Shown here in pieces: positions 18,697 through 26,681 of a DNA stretch of 44,606 nucleotides. The DNA is from an uncultured Aeromonadales bacterium (lineage in GTDB: Bacteria; Pseudomonadota; Gammaproteobacteria; Enterobacterales; Succinivibrionaceae). The stretch is from positions 1 through 44,606 of the forward strand of contig CACYPI010000012.1 in the NCBI GenBank assembly GCA_902776275.1, written 5' to 3'. Under the pieces are notes generated by a model. It did not search any database and was not told the origin of the DNA. It saw nothing but the letters and a program-made list of their open reading frames with translations. Within the stretch, counting starts at the first letter, position 1, and the number at the start of each line of letters is the position of its first letter. Position numbers and translations under genes: made by a program.

Positions 18697-18793
18697 GCCC
18701 CCACCGCAAAGCCACATGATCCATCCCTTCCCAAGAGCTGGCGGAAATTTTCTCATTTCGTGCGCCGCCTTCAGGCGATCCTGCTTTGGCAAC

Positions 18794-18802
18794 TGGTATA
18801 AT
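18794..18802 (+). promoter_or_regulatory. Extended -10 promoter of rpsU
   Basis: TGGTATAAT gives a TGn extension and a perfect -10 (18797-18802). No good -35 is present, as is common for extended -10 promoters. The leader to the rpsU start is about 60 nt. Confidence 0.65.
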
Positions 18803-18869
18803 CATCGGGTTTGCTGCATTGCAGCACGCATTTGTTCAATTGATATTCAAAAGGAAGGTGGTTTTCCAC

Positions 18870-19085
18870 ATGCCAGTCATCAGAGTACGTGAGAATGAGC
18901 CTTTTGACGCCGCTTTAAGGCGTTTCAAGCGCTCCTGCGAGAAAGCCGGCATTCTTGCCGACGTCAGGGCCCGCGAGTTCTACGAGAAGCCTACTACTAT
19001 CCGTAAGCGCGCCAAGGCCTCCGCAGCCAAGCGTCACGCAAAGAAGCTCGCCCGCGAGAATGCTCGCCACAGCAGGCTTTACTGA
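18870..19085 (+). CDS. rpsU: 30S ribosomal protein S21
   Basis: S21 is a small basic protein on the 30S platform needed for initiation. The 71 residues ([20 protein letters not shown]..., [20 protein letters not shown]) match the family over the full length. The start is set by homology and the AAGGAAGG upstream. In many gammaproteobacteria rpsU is followed by dnaG and rpoD. Here it stands alone and an insertion element lies next to it, so the macromolecular synthesis operon is not intact at this place. Confidence 0.97.
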   Translation: MPVIRVRENEPFDAALRRFKRSCEKAGILADVRAREFYEKPTTIRKRAKASAAKRHAKKLARENARHSRLY

Positions 19086-19181
19086 CTGACGCCGTCTCAT
19101 TGAAGACTGCAGCATCCGGGGCTTGACCCCGGCCTCGGCAGGGGAGCGTACTTGGGATGCTCCTTTGCAGAATCCGAAATT

Positions 19182-19240
19182 GTGCGTGCGTTTATATAAC
19201 TATGGCGCACGCACCAGAGCCCGCCAACCGGCGGGCTTTC
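19182..19240 (+). terminator. Hairpins between rpsU and the transposase gene
   Basis: GTGCGTGCG (19182-19190) and CGCACGCAC (19206-19214) form a perfect 9-bp stem around a 15-base AT-rich loop. Directly after it, AGCCCGCC (19218-19225), loop AACC and GGCGGGCT (19230-19237) run into TTC. The second hairpin touches the stop codon of the convergent transposase gene and may stop transcription from both sides. A further GC stem (CCGGGG/CCCCGG) lies at 19116-19132. Confidence 0.6.
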
Positions 19241-21094
19241 TCATAGGTCCATGCCGCCGGTCATGTCACCGGCCTCCTCAATGGCCTCCGCATCCTCCGG
19301 GGCTGTTTCCTCAGCCATGGCAGCCTTCTGCTGCTTGTCTGGCACCGGCACGTTGAGCACATTGAACAGCTCGCGGCGCTTGCCGGCGATCTCGTCGAAA
19401 TACCACCCGTCCTTGAAGTTAGTCATCATGATGTTGTTGAGCTTGTCCAGGAGCTTCCTGTCGCTGTCCAAGTGCACGTCGCAGGCCTTGCCCTTGAGCT
19501 TGCCGTAGTCGCTGATCCGCGAGCGGAGCATGCCTGCAATGGCAGTGGCGATCATCTCGACCAGCAGCTTTCCCTCGAGGCATCCGGGGTCGTGCACGCG
19601 GTTGCGGTTGCACCTCAGGCGGGACTTGAGCATGTTGAATGCCTCCTCGACGTGGTTGCGCTCCTCATACGCCCTGTAGCACTCGACGGGATCTGAAATC
19701 GCGCTTGAGGCCAGCACCCTGACCCCGGTGAGCCTGAGGCTGTCGTTGACCGCCTTCATGTTCACGGAGGCCCTTCCCTGCCTGACGTCGCAGAAGCTTT
19801 CGACGTACTTGCGCTGCGGCGCCGAAAGCGAATCAGGCTCGCTGTTGTACCTGGGCACCAGGGCAGAGAGGTTCTCCTCGACGATGTTGACGGCATCGTC
19901 ATGGATGTAGTGGTCGTAATAGACGTGGAACCACACCTGCCTCGCGTCGCGCTTGAGCTGGCGCTTGCCCTGGACCGGGAAGGAGTCGTATTTCCACTCG
20001 CACGGGACAGTAACGACGGTCTGCTTGAGGAATGGATCGCGGTGGTTCCAGTCAAGCAGGCGGCCGTAGTTCTCCAAGGCTATCTGGTTGGCCGCGCCGC
20101 TTGCCTTGGCGCGCAGGTTGAACACGAAGTCCAGGCTGTTGCGCAGGCAGTCGTCAATGTTGGCGGCTGACGAGTATCCCTTGTCCGACACGAGCACGAA
20201 CCTCGGATCGTCCAGCAGGCCCATCCTCGCGCAGTCGGCGATTGTATTGCGGATCGTTGACGAGTCCGGGACGTTGCCGTCGAAGCTCCTGAAGTACACG
20301 GGGGTTCCTGTCTTCTGATCCACGATGAGGAGCACGTTGACCTGGGGCAGGCTCACCAGATCCTTGTTGTGCCCCCATTCAGCCTGCGGCAGCTCCTGCG
20401 AGTACGAGGAGATTGAAGTGGAGTCAAGCGCGAGGAACAGGCGCCCGCCGGCGTCCCTGCTGCGCGACTTGCGGAACTCGCGCGAGAGGTGCTTGAGGAA
20501 CGACTCGACCTGCTCGTGGGTTATCCCCTTGAAGATCCTGCTGATGGCGCTGCCGGTGAGCGGCCTCTGGAACGGCAGCCAGGTTGACTCGGCGAACTCG
20601 GGGTAGCGGTACATTGCGTTGCTGCCGCGCAGGATGATGTAGTACGCCAGCGACATGATCTTGCGGTCAAGCGCGCATTTGGGGAAGGCCTGCCTCAATG
20701 CCCTGCCTATCGGGGACTCGGCCGCGATGGAGTTGAGGACCCATGTGGCGCCGCCGTGCAGCTTCCTCACGGCGATGCGCTGCTCGAGCGTAAATGCCGG
20801 CGAGCCAGCCCCGGCCTCGTCCTCCTCCCTTGGCTTGAACTCCAGCCTGCCGCCCTTGTGGCGGAACACGCGCATGTGGTCCAGCCCGGGATGGGAGTCA
20901 ATGAACTCGTCCTTGAAGAGGATCTCCATGACGCCATCCCGGTCCTTGACGGGGATGAGCTTGCCAACGGTCTTCGTGCTGGTCCTCCTTGGCTGCTTGA
21001 GCTCCTTGTCCCAGTGGGACTTGTAGGTGCACAGGTACCTGCCCCTGCCGTTGGTGACGAATGCCGGGAGGTCGGGGATTTCGAGCACTGCCAT
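19241..21094 (-). CDS. IS1634-family-like DDE transposase
   Basis: The 617-residue protein (from ATG 21094, with GGAG six bases upstream) has the layout of IS1634/IS4-group transposases. The probable catalytic triad lies in LALDSTSISSYS, FVLVSDKGYSS and the C-terminal YEERNHVEEAFNMLKSRL, which matches the YxxR/HVEExF signature. The frame is intact, so the copy may be active. It has a short acidic tail. I could not identify terminal inverted repeats or a target duplication by eye. The upstream 60 bases are AT-rich and contain TATATAAA. The gene lies between rpsU and ygiM. The frame could begin earlier (up to 21157), but the ribosome binding site favours 21094. Confidence 0.85.
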   Translation of the reverse strand: MAVLEIPDLPAFVTNGRGRYLCTYKSHWDKELKQPRRTSTKTVGKLIPVKDRDGVMEILFKDEFIDSHPGLDHMRVFRHKGGRLEFKPREEDEAGAGSPAFTLEQRIAVRKLHGGATWVLNSIAAESPIGRALRQAFPKCALDRKIMSLAYYIILRGSNAMYRYPEFAESTWLPFQRPLTGSAISRIFKGITHEQVESFLKHLSREFRKSRSRDAGGRLFLALDSTSISSYSQELPQAEWGHNKDLVSLPQVNVLLIVDQKTGTPVYFRSFDGNVPDSSTIRNTIADCARMGLLDDPRFVLVSDKGYSSAANIDDCLRNSLDFVFNLRAKASGAANQIALENYGRLLDWNHRDPFLKQTVVTVPCEWKYDSFPVQGKRQLKRDARQVWFHVYYDHYIHDDAVNIVEENLSALVPRYNSEPDSLSAPQRKYVESFCDVRQGRASVNMKAVNDSLRLTGVRVLASSAISDPVECYRAYEERNHVEEAFNMLKSRLRCNRNRVHDPGCLEGKLLVEMIATAIAGMLRSRISDYGKLKGKACDVHLDSDRKLLDKLNNIMMTNFKDGWYFDEIAGKRRELFNVLNVPVPDKQQKAAMAEETAPEDAEAIEEAGDMTGGMDL

Positions 21095-21175
21095 GGGTGT
21101 CTCCATAGTTACATTTTTATATAAAACTATGATACCCCGGAAAAAGAAATAGCACAAGCTAATCTTGTGCTATTT
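19241..21175 (-). mobile_element. Insertion sequence, IS1634-like (ends not resolved)
   Basis: The transposase gene plus its AT-rich promoter region up to the hairpin at 21147-21175 most likely make up one insertion element. The true ends are not resolved, because no matching inverted repeats were found. The boundaries given are the coding region and the upstream hairpin. Confidence 0.45.
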
Positions 21176-21188
21176 CAAAGTTTTTTTT
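21147..21188. terminator. Hairpin shielding the transposase promoter
   Basis: AAATAGCACAAG (21147-21158), loop CTAAT and CTTGTGCTATTT (21164-21175) form a perfect 12-bp stem. Eight T follow on the plus strand (21181-21188) and CTTTTT on the minus strand. It could stop transcription in either direction, notably read-through into the transposase gene. Confidence 0.7.
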
Positions 21189-21250
21189 GAAATTAATGGG
21201 AGGTGCAAAATCGCTATACAACTAGATCCGCAAAGTTCGGGCAGAATATG

Positions 21251-21281
21251 AAAAAGGATCCGCAAAAACGGATCCTTTTTT
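21251..21281. terminator. Bidirectional Rho-independent terminator
   Basis: AAAAAGGATCCG (21251-21262) and CGGATCCTTTTT (21269-21280) form a 12-bp stem with T runs on both strands. It ends the ygiM transcript on the minus strand. Confidence 0.85.
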
Positions 21282-21307
21282 CTATGCCTCATCATGCGGG
21301 CAAGGAC

Positions 21308-21336
21308 AGCGGGGGCGGCCACTGGCCGCCCCCGCT
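21308..21336 (-). other. Strong hairpin just after ygiM
   Basis: AGCGGGGGCGGCC (21308-21320) and GGCCGCCCCCGCT (21324-21336) form a perfect 13-bp stem with a three-base loop, 20 bases past the ygiM stop. It has no T run, so it may protect the mRNA 3' end or help the terminator at 21251-21281. Confidence 0.6.
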
Positions 21337-21355
21337 CCTGCCATGCAGCTTGGTT

Positions 21356-22147
21356 TTAGAAGCGCTCGCGGCGCTTGCGGCGGGGCTTTGGCAGCATCAC
21401 GAGGATGATCCCGGCTATGGCTCCGCCCAAGGCGATGAGCGCGCCCTGGAGCCACCAGCGCATCTGCAGGTCGAGCTCGCGCCTGGTGTCCCCTGCGGCA
21501 CTCTGCGCGGCGGCAGCGCCCTGGGCGCTGGCGCCATCCTCGACGGCCTTGCGCAGCCTGTCGTTCTCGGCCTTGAGCGAGGCGATCTCCTCGTTGAGGC
21601 TCGCTTCGCTGGCGTTTTCATTCGAGCCTGCAGCGCCATCCTGCTTGGGAGATGCTTCCGGCGCGGCAGGCTGCTGCTGGGCCTGCTCGAGCTCGCGCTT
21701 GAGCTCCTCGACCTCGGCCTTGAGCTGATCAAGCTGGTTTTTGGCAGCCGGGGTGGGCTGGAGATCTGCAAACCTCATCCAGACCTTCTTGCCGTCCTGC
21801 GTCACGACCTCGATGAAGCGCTTGTCCGGGCTGTAGCGGGAGAAGGTCACCTGATCGCCCGGGTGCAGCACGCCGGTAGTGCGGTAGCCGTTGGCCGGCC
21901 CCGAGCGCAGCAGGGCGTTGACGTTGTCGGAGACGTAGATCCCCGCGCCCTGGTAGTAGCCGTTCTCGTCAGGCTGCGGGCCTTCCTGCTGCGCGCCATC
22001 CTGCGCGTCAGCGGCGGGTGCCTGGGAGGGGGCCGCGGCGCCCTGGGCCTGTGGTTGCGCCTGATCCTGCGCAGGCGCGTCCTCGGCCAAGGCCGGGAGT
22101 GACGCCGCGATGATCAGCGCGGCGGCTGTCAGTTTGAGCTTGTCCAT
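21356..22147 (-). CDS. ygiM: YgiM-like SH3-domain membrane protein (TIGR04211 type)
   Basis: The 263-residue product has a signal peptide (MDKLKLTAAALIIAASLPALA) and an Ala/Gln-rich spacer. A bacterial SH3 domain (VNALLRSGPANGYRTTGVLHPGDQV ... KVWMRFADL) follows at roughly residues 70-130. Then come a coiled coil (NQLDQLKAEVEELKRELEQ and SLNEEIASLKAENDRLRKA) and one membrane helix ending in a basic PKPRRKRRERF tail. This is the architecture of E. coli YgiM, an envelope protein of unclear function. As in E. coli, it is divergent from ygiF and lies near cca. AAGGAA precedes the start. It is followed by a strong hairpin and a terminator, so it forms its own unit. Confidence 0.88.
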   Translation of the reverse strand: MDKLKLTAAALIIAASLPALAEDAPAQDQAQPQAQGAAAPSQAPAADAQDGAQQEGPQPDENGYYQGAGIYVSDNVNALLRSGPANGYRTTGVLHPGDQVTFSRYSPDKRFIEVVTQDGKKVWMRFADLQPTPAAKNQLDQLKAEVEELKRELEQAQQQPAAPEASPKQDGAAGSNENASEASLNEEIASLKAENDRLRKAVEDGASAQGAAAAQSAAGDTRRELDLQMRWWLQGALIALGGAIAGIILVMLPKPRRKRRERF

Positions 22148-22317
22148 TTGCTTCCTTGAAAAGGGGATTTGAAAGGCGGCACTCGGCCGCCGGACACGGG
22201 GGCGATCTTAGCACACGGCCATGCTCCATCCCTTTTGCGCTTAACCTTGGCTTTACACAAAACCCCTGACGCATCGCGCAGTTTGCAAAGCTTCAGGAAG
22301 GCTCAAAACATTGCGCG

Positions 22318-22326
22318 TGCTATAGT
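22318..22326 (+). promoter_or_regulatory. Candidate extended -10 promoter of ygiF
   Basis: TGCTATAGT provides a TGn extension and the -10 box TATAGT (22321-22326), about 50 bases before the ygiF start. No convincing -35 box was seen. Confidence 0.5.
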
Positions 22327-22377
22327 CAAAAGGCACGCGGGCAATGCCGCGGCGTTTGGAGGAATGAGGAGGATAAG

Positions 22378-23598
22378 ATGACAGAGTCCACGAAGGCAAA
22401 GGCGGCCGCGAAGGACCAGGCGCGAACGGCGCGCAAGGCGCAGGAAGTCGCAAAGCAGGCTGAAGCAGCATCCCCGGCGCAGCAGGATGGTGTCAGGAAT
22501 GGCACCAGCCTCACCGATCACCGCGAGATCGAGATCAAGCTCGGCGTGCTCGGCAGACCTGACTCGCTCCCCGAGGTCTTCGCGTCGCTGGGCAAGGTCT
22601 CCGGCGAGCGCAGCGATCTGCTCGAGAACACCTACTTCGACACGCCCGACGATGATCTCTTCAAGGCGGGGATCGGGCTGCGCATCCGCCACGGCAAGGA
22701 CTTCTCCGAGCAGACGCTCAAACTGCGCGGCAAGAACCAGGGCGGCCTCCACTCCCGCGGCGAGTTCAACATCCCGATCTCCCGCTCGGCCAAGCTGCCA
22801 AGGCTTGCCAAGTTCCCCTCCGAGGTCTTCCCTGACGGCTTTGACATCGACGTGGAGCAGCACCTGCTCCAGCCGCTGTGCCGCATCTCGTTCACCCGCG
22901 AGTCCTTTGACTTCGAGATCATGGACAGCCTCTTCGAGGTGGCCTACGACCACGGCTCCATCGATCTCGACACCGGGGCGCCTTACCCGATCAATGAGCT
23001 TGAGGTCGAGCTCAAGCAGACCTCGCGCTCGGAGGACAGCGTGATGCTCATCTATAACGCGCTGGTCACGACCTTCGCCGAGAAGGATCTCCCGCTGGTG
23101 ATGGAGCCCTTCTCGAAGATGCACCGCGCGCAGGTGCTGCTGCGCGGCAAGCGCAACAGCGTCGCCTTCTCCGACACCCAGACGAGCTCGGACCTCGTCT
23201 CCTACATCAGCAACCTGCTCTCGACCTTCGACAACCTCTACGGGCTGTTCCTGCTCAAGCACGATCCGCTGGTGTTCTCCTACCAGAACTCCACGCTGCG
23301 CACGCTCATCCGCGCGCTCAAGGTGCTGCGCAAGGACGCGCCCCCTGCCTTCTACAAGGACGAGCGCGAGCCGGTGAGCTACGATCAGGAGCTGCGCGTC
23401 ATCATCCGCACGCTCAAGGAGTACGAGCGCCGCTGCTTCGACTACGAGAAGAAGATCGCCAAGACCTCGCTCGACTTCGACGAGTACGAGCTCTCGGTGC
23501 TCGTGGACAAGGTCCGCAGGATCGAGAACGACTGCCAGATCTACGTGATCCCCCTGAAGCTCAGGGTCCTGCTCTCGATGATCGTGAGCAGGCGCTGA
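22378..23598 (+). CDS. ygiF: YgiF-like inorganic triphosphatase (CYTH-CHAD)
   Basis: YgiF hydrolyses inorganic triphosphate. The 406-residue product has an Ala/Lys-rich N-terminal segment of about 45 residues not usual in the family. The CYTH domain has the metal-binding signature EIEIKL at residues 50-55 and NTYFDTPDDDLF, GIGLRIRHGKDFSEQTLK and NELEVELKQ further on. A CHAD-like helical C terminus rich in Lys and Arg completes it. GGAGGATAAG lies directly before the ATG. A hairpin separates it from glnE, 62 bases downstream. The ygiM-ygiF-glnE arrangement is shared with E. coli. Confidence 0.9.
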   Translation: MTESTKAKAAAKDQARTARKAQEVAKQAEAASPAQQDGVRNGTSLTDHREIEIKLGVLGRPDSLPEVFASLGKVSGERSDLLENTYFDTPDDDLFKAGIGLRIRHGKDFSEQTLKLRGKNQGGLHSRGEFNIPISRSAKLPRLAKFPSEVFPDGFDIDVEQHLLQPLCRISFTRESFDFEIMDSLFEVAYDHGSIDLDTGAPYPINELEVELKQTSRSEDSVMLIYNALVTTFAEKDLPLVMEPFSKMHRAQVLLRGKRNSVAFSDTQTSSDLVSYISNLLSTFDNLYGLFLLKHDPLVFSYQNSTLRTLIRALKVLRKDAPPAFYKDEREPVSYDQELRVIIRTLKEYERRCFDYEKKIAKTSLDFDEYELSVLVDKVRRIENDCQIYVIPLKLRVLLSMIVSRR

Positions 23599-23605
23599 GA
23601 GCGCC

Positions 23606-23626
23606 GCCGGGGCTTCTGGCCCCGGC
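23606..23626 (+). other. Hairpin between ygiF and glnE
   Basis: GCCGGGGC (23606-23613), loop TTCTG and GCCCCGGC (23619-23626) form an 8-bp stem followed by CCTTTCCC. It is a weak terminator at best and may lower, not stop, transcription into glnE. Confidence 0.45.
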
Positions 23627-23660
23627 CCTTTCCCATCCCCAAATTCCCTTCAGGCAGAAG

Positions 23661-26600
23661 ATGCCATATTCCAAGATGCAGCAAAATCCCAAAGCGACTC
23701 AGGCGCCGGTGCGCCCCCTCCCTGCGATCCTGAAAGACGAGGCGGCGCGCGCCTTTGAGCGCGTCAAGGCCCGCATGGCCCCGGAGGACTTCGAGCTCTT
23801 CAAGGCGCGGCCTGACTTTGCGGCCGCCCTGGGGCTTTCAGACTTCTTCGCCTCGGCGCTTGCCGCCTACCCAAAGGAGTGCGCGGCGCTGTTGCGCCGC
23901 GGCGAAGCGGACAGGCCGGCCTATGAGCGCAAGTCCCAAGGCGGGGACCCCATAGCGGAGGACGCCTTGCAGGCCATATCGGGAAGCCCGGCCACCCCTG
24001 ATCTCAAGCGCAAGCTTCGGATCTTCAGAAGGACAAGGCTGGCGATGCTCGCCTGGCGCGATCTCACGGGCAGGGCCTCCATCGAGGAGGCCTTCAGGAC
24101 GCTCACCGAGACTGCCGAGGCCGTGGTGCTGCGCACCATCGACATCACGCGCGCCTCGCTTAAAACCGCCTTTGGAGATGCCCTGGACGATGACGGCGCG
24201 CCGCTGCCGCTGCTCACCTTCGGGATGGGCAAGCTCGGAGGCGGAGAGCTCAACTTCTCATCGGATCTCGACCTCATCTTCTGCTACCCGCATGATGGCG
24301 AGACCCAAGGCGGCATGGCCAGCGTGAGCTTCCGCGAGTTCTTCCAGAGGATAGTCACCACGGTGGCGAACCTGCTCTCGGACCTCACCGCCGACTCCTT
24401 CTGCTACCGCATCGACTTGAGGCTCAGGCCCTTCGGCGACGCCGGGGCGCTCGTGAACTCCTTTGACGCGCTTTCAAACTACTACGAGACCCAGGGCCGC
24501 ACCTGGGAGCGCTACGCCCTGGTCAAGGCCAGGCTGCTAGGCGATGAGAGGCGCAACGGGCACTACGGCGAGGAGCTCATCTCGATGCTCCGCCCCTTCG
24601 TCTACCGCCGCTACCTCGACTACGGCGCCGTCGAGTCGCTGCGCAAGCTCAAGCACATGATAGAAAGCGAGGTGCGCCGCCGCAGCCTCGTGGGCAACTT
24701 CAAGCTGGGCCAGGGCGGGATCCGCGAGGTGGAGTTCATCGCCCAGGTCTTCGAGCTCATGCGCGGCGGGCGCATCCCCGAGCTTTGCGAGCGCAACTTG
24801 CGCAAGACGCTGCGCGTGCTCGCATCCCAAAGGCTGCTGCCCGAGGCGGTCTGCAGGATGCTCGATGAGCGCTACGTCTTCCTGCGCTCCCTTGAAAACA
24901 AGCTCCAGGAGCAGTCCGACCGCCAGACCCAGACTCTGCCTGACAACAGCCGCGACCGCGCGCGCCTCATGTGGTCCATGGGCTTTGACGCTCTCAAGGA
25001 TGGCGCCTGGGATGATTTCATGAAGGCCGTAGGCAAGGCCACCTCGGACGTCCACGGCGAGTTCCGCAAGGTGGTTGCTGCCGAAAGCGAGGAGCGCGAC
25101 GAGCAGGTGGTAAAGAGCGATCCGCTCTTTGACATGCTCTCCGATCCCACCACGCCGCAATCAGAGCTCGCCGCAGCCATCATGCCGGATCTCAAGGCCT
25201 GGAAGGGCCGGGCCGATCCAAAGTCGGACGATGCACGCCCATTTGACTTGAAAACCCTGGAGAAGTGCGCAGGGGATCTCGCCTCGGAAGCGCAAAAGCT
25301 CTCCTCGACGCTCTCGCGCATGCCGGTGGGGCCGGTGGGGCGAGACACGCTATCGCGCCTTCTGCCCAAGGCGCTGCACGCCGTCTGCCGCGGCACCGCG
25401 CCCACGGCGGCAGCCCATGCACTCTCGGGACTTGCCGCGCTCATCACCACCGTCGCCACTCGCACGAACTACCTGCAGCTTTTAAACGACAACCAGGGCG
25501 TGCTCGGCCGGGTCATCGAGATCATCAACGAGAACGCCTACGCCACCGATCTCATCACCGCGCACCCGATCCTGCTCGACGAGCTCATCATGCCGCAGTA
25601 CTTCACCGCCCCTCCCAAGCCCGAGGAGTACCTCTCCTGGCTCCAGGAGCGGCTCTTGCGCATCGATCCTGACGATTTAGAGCAGCAGATGGAGGAGCTG
25701 CGCCTCTTCAAGAAGCTCATGGTCTTCCGGGTCTCGATGTCCGACAAGTCAGGCCACCTCCCGCTCATGAAGGTCTCAGACTGCCTGACCTTCCTGGCCG
25801 AGGCCATCGTCAGGCAAGTGCTGGCCATCGCCTGGCGCTACACCGCAAAGACCTACGGAGCGCCCGAGGGCTGCAGCGCCGCCGATCCGGGGCTGGCGGT
25901 CATCGGCTACGGCAAGCTCGGGGGCATCGAGCTTGGGTACAAGTCCGACCTCGACATGGTCTTCATCCGCGCGGTCAACGACGGAGACACGAAGGGCGAG
26001 CGCAGCGTGCCATGCTTCACCTTCTACCAGAGGCTCGTCCAGAAGTTCCTGCACATCTGCACGACGAGGACCCAGGGCGGGGTGCTCTACGATCTCGACA
26101 TGCGCCTGCGCCCCGACGGCGACTCGGGGCTGCTCATCACCGACGTCAACGGCTACGCGCAGTACCAGAAGAGCCGAGCATGGACCTGGGAGCACCAGGC
26201 GCTGGTGCGCGCAAGGCCCATCGCAGGCTCAAGGCAGGTGATAGCCGAGTTCTCCAAGATCCGCGACGCCGTGCTCAGGACGCCGAGGGATCCTGAAAAG
26301 CTGCGCTCCGACGTGGTGGCGATGCGCCAGAAGATGCGCGATCACCTAGACCGCGGCAGCGCCACACTCTTTGACTTAAAGCAGAGCCAAGGCGGCATGG
26401 TGGACATCGAGTTCATCGCCCAGTACCTGCTCTTGCGCGAGGCGCCGTCGCACCCGGACATGGTGCTCTGGAGCGACAACGTGAGGATCTTAGAGGAGTG
26501 CGCGCGCCTGGGCGTCATCTCGGAGGAGGACGCGAGGGATCTGAAGGCCGCCTACATCGCGATCAGGCGCTGGTACCACGCGCTCTCGCTTGCCGATCTC

Positions 26601-26678
26601 AAGCGCATCCTCCCGCGCGCCCAAGTCCCTGCGGAGTGCGCCGACGTCACCAGGATCTGGAAGAAGATCCTGGGCTGA
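23661..26678 (+). CDS. glnE: Bifunctional glutamine synthetase adenylyltransferase/deadenylase
   Basis: GlnE adds and removes AMP on glutamine synthetase in response to PII (GlnB) state, tuning nitrogen assimilation. The 1005-residue protein shows both nucleotidyltransferase domains. The N-terminal deadenylase domain has FGMGKLGGGELNFSSDLDL from about residue 187. The C-terminal adenylylase domain has IGYGKLGGIELGYKSDLDM from about residue 748. Both keep the Asp-x-Asp metal motif. GGIREVEFIAQ and GGMVDIEFIAQ mark the paired helical regions. It follows ygiF; hldE, its next neighbour in E. coli, is replaced by a Sel1-repeat protein gene three bases downstream. Confidence 0.97.
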   Translation: MPYSKMQQNPKATQAPVRPLPAILKDEAARAFERVKARMAPEDFELFKARPDFAAALGLSDFFASALAAYPKECAALLRRGEADRPAYERKSQGGDPIAEDALQAISGSPATPDLKRKLRIFRRTRLAMLAWRDLTGRASIEEAFRTLTETAEAVVLRTIDITRASLKTAFGDALDDDGAPLPLLTFGMGKLGGGELNFSSDLDLIFCYPHDGETQGGMASVSFREFFQRIVTTVANLLSDLTADSFCYRIDLRLRPFGDAGALVNSFDALSNYYETQGRTWERYALVKARLLGDERRNGHYGEELISMLRPFVYRRYLDYGAVESLRKLKHMIESEVRRRSLVGNFKLGQGGIREVEFIAQVFELMRGGRIPELCERNLRKTLRVLASQRLLPEAVCRMLDERYVFLRSLENKLQEQSDRQTQTLPDNSRDRARLMWSMGFDALKDGAWDDFMKAVGKATSDVHGEFRKVVAAESEERDEQVVKSDPLFDMLSDPTTPQSELAAAIMPDLKAWKGRADPKSDDARPFDLKTLEKCAGDLASEAQKLSSTLSRMPVGPVGRDTLSRLLPKALHAVCRGTAPTAAAHALSGLAALITTVATRTNYLQLLNDNQGVLGRVIEIINENAYATDLITAHPILLDELIMPQYFTAPPKPEEYLSWLQERLLRIDPDDLEQQMEELRLFKKLMVFRVSMSDKSGHLPLMKVSDCLTFLAEAIVRQVLAIAWRYTAKTYGAPEGCSAADPGLAVIGYGKLGGIELGYKSDLDMVFIRAVNDGDTKGERSVPCFTFYQRLVQKFLHICTTRTQGGVLYDLDMRLRPDGDSGLLITDVNGYAQYQKSRAWTWEHQALVRARPIAGSRQVIAEFSKIRDAVLRTPRDPEKLRSDVVAMRQKMRDHLDRGSATLFDLKQSQGGMVDIEFIAQYLLLREAPSHPDMVLWSDNVRILEECARLGVISEEDARDLKAAYIAIRRWYHALSLADLKRILPRAQVPAECADVTRIWKKILG

Positions 26679-26681
26679 CGA

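Noticed and set aside
19182..21188. Terminal inverted repeats of the insertion element
   Set aside because: The left and right flanks each form hairpins of their own, but I found no convincing inverted match between the two ends and no target duplication.
22303..23262. Minus-strand ORF of 319 codons inside ygiF
   Set aside because: It mirrors the ygiF coding frame and lacks any domain; the plus-strand frame carries the CYTH motifs.
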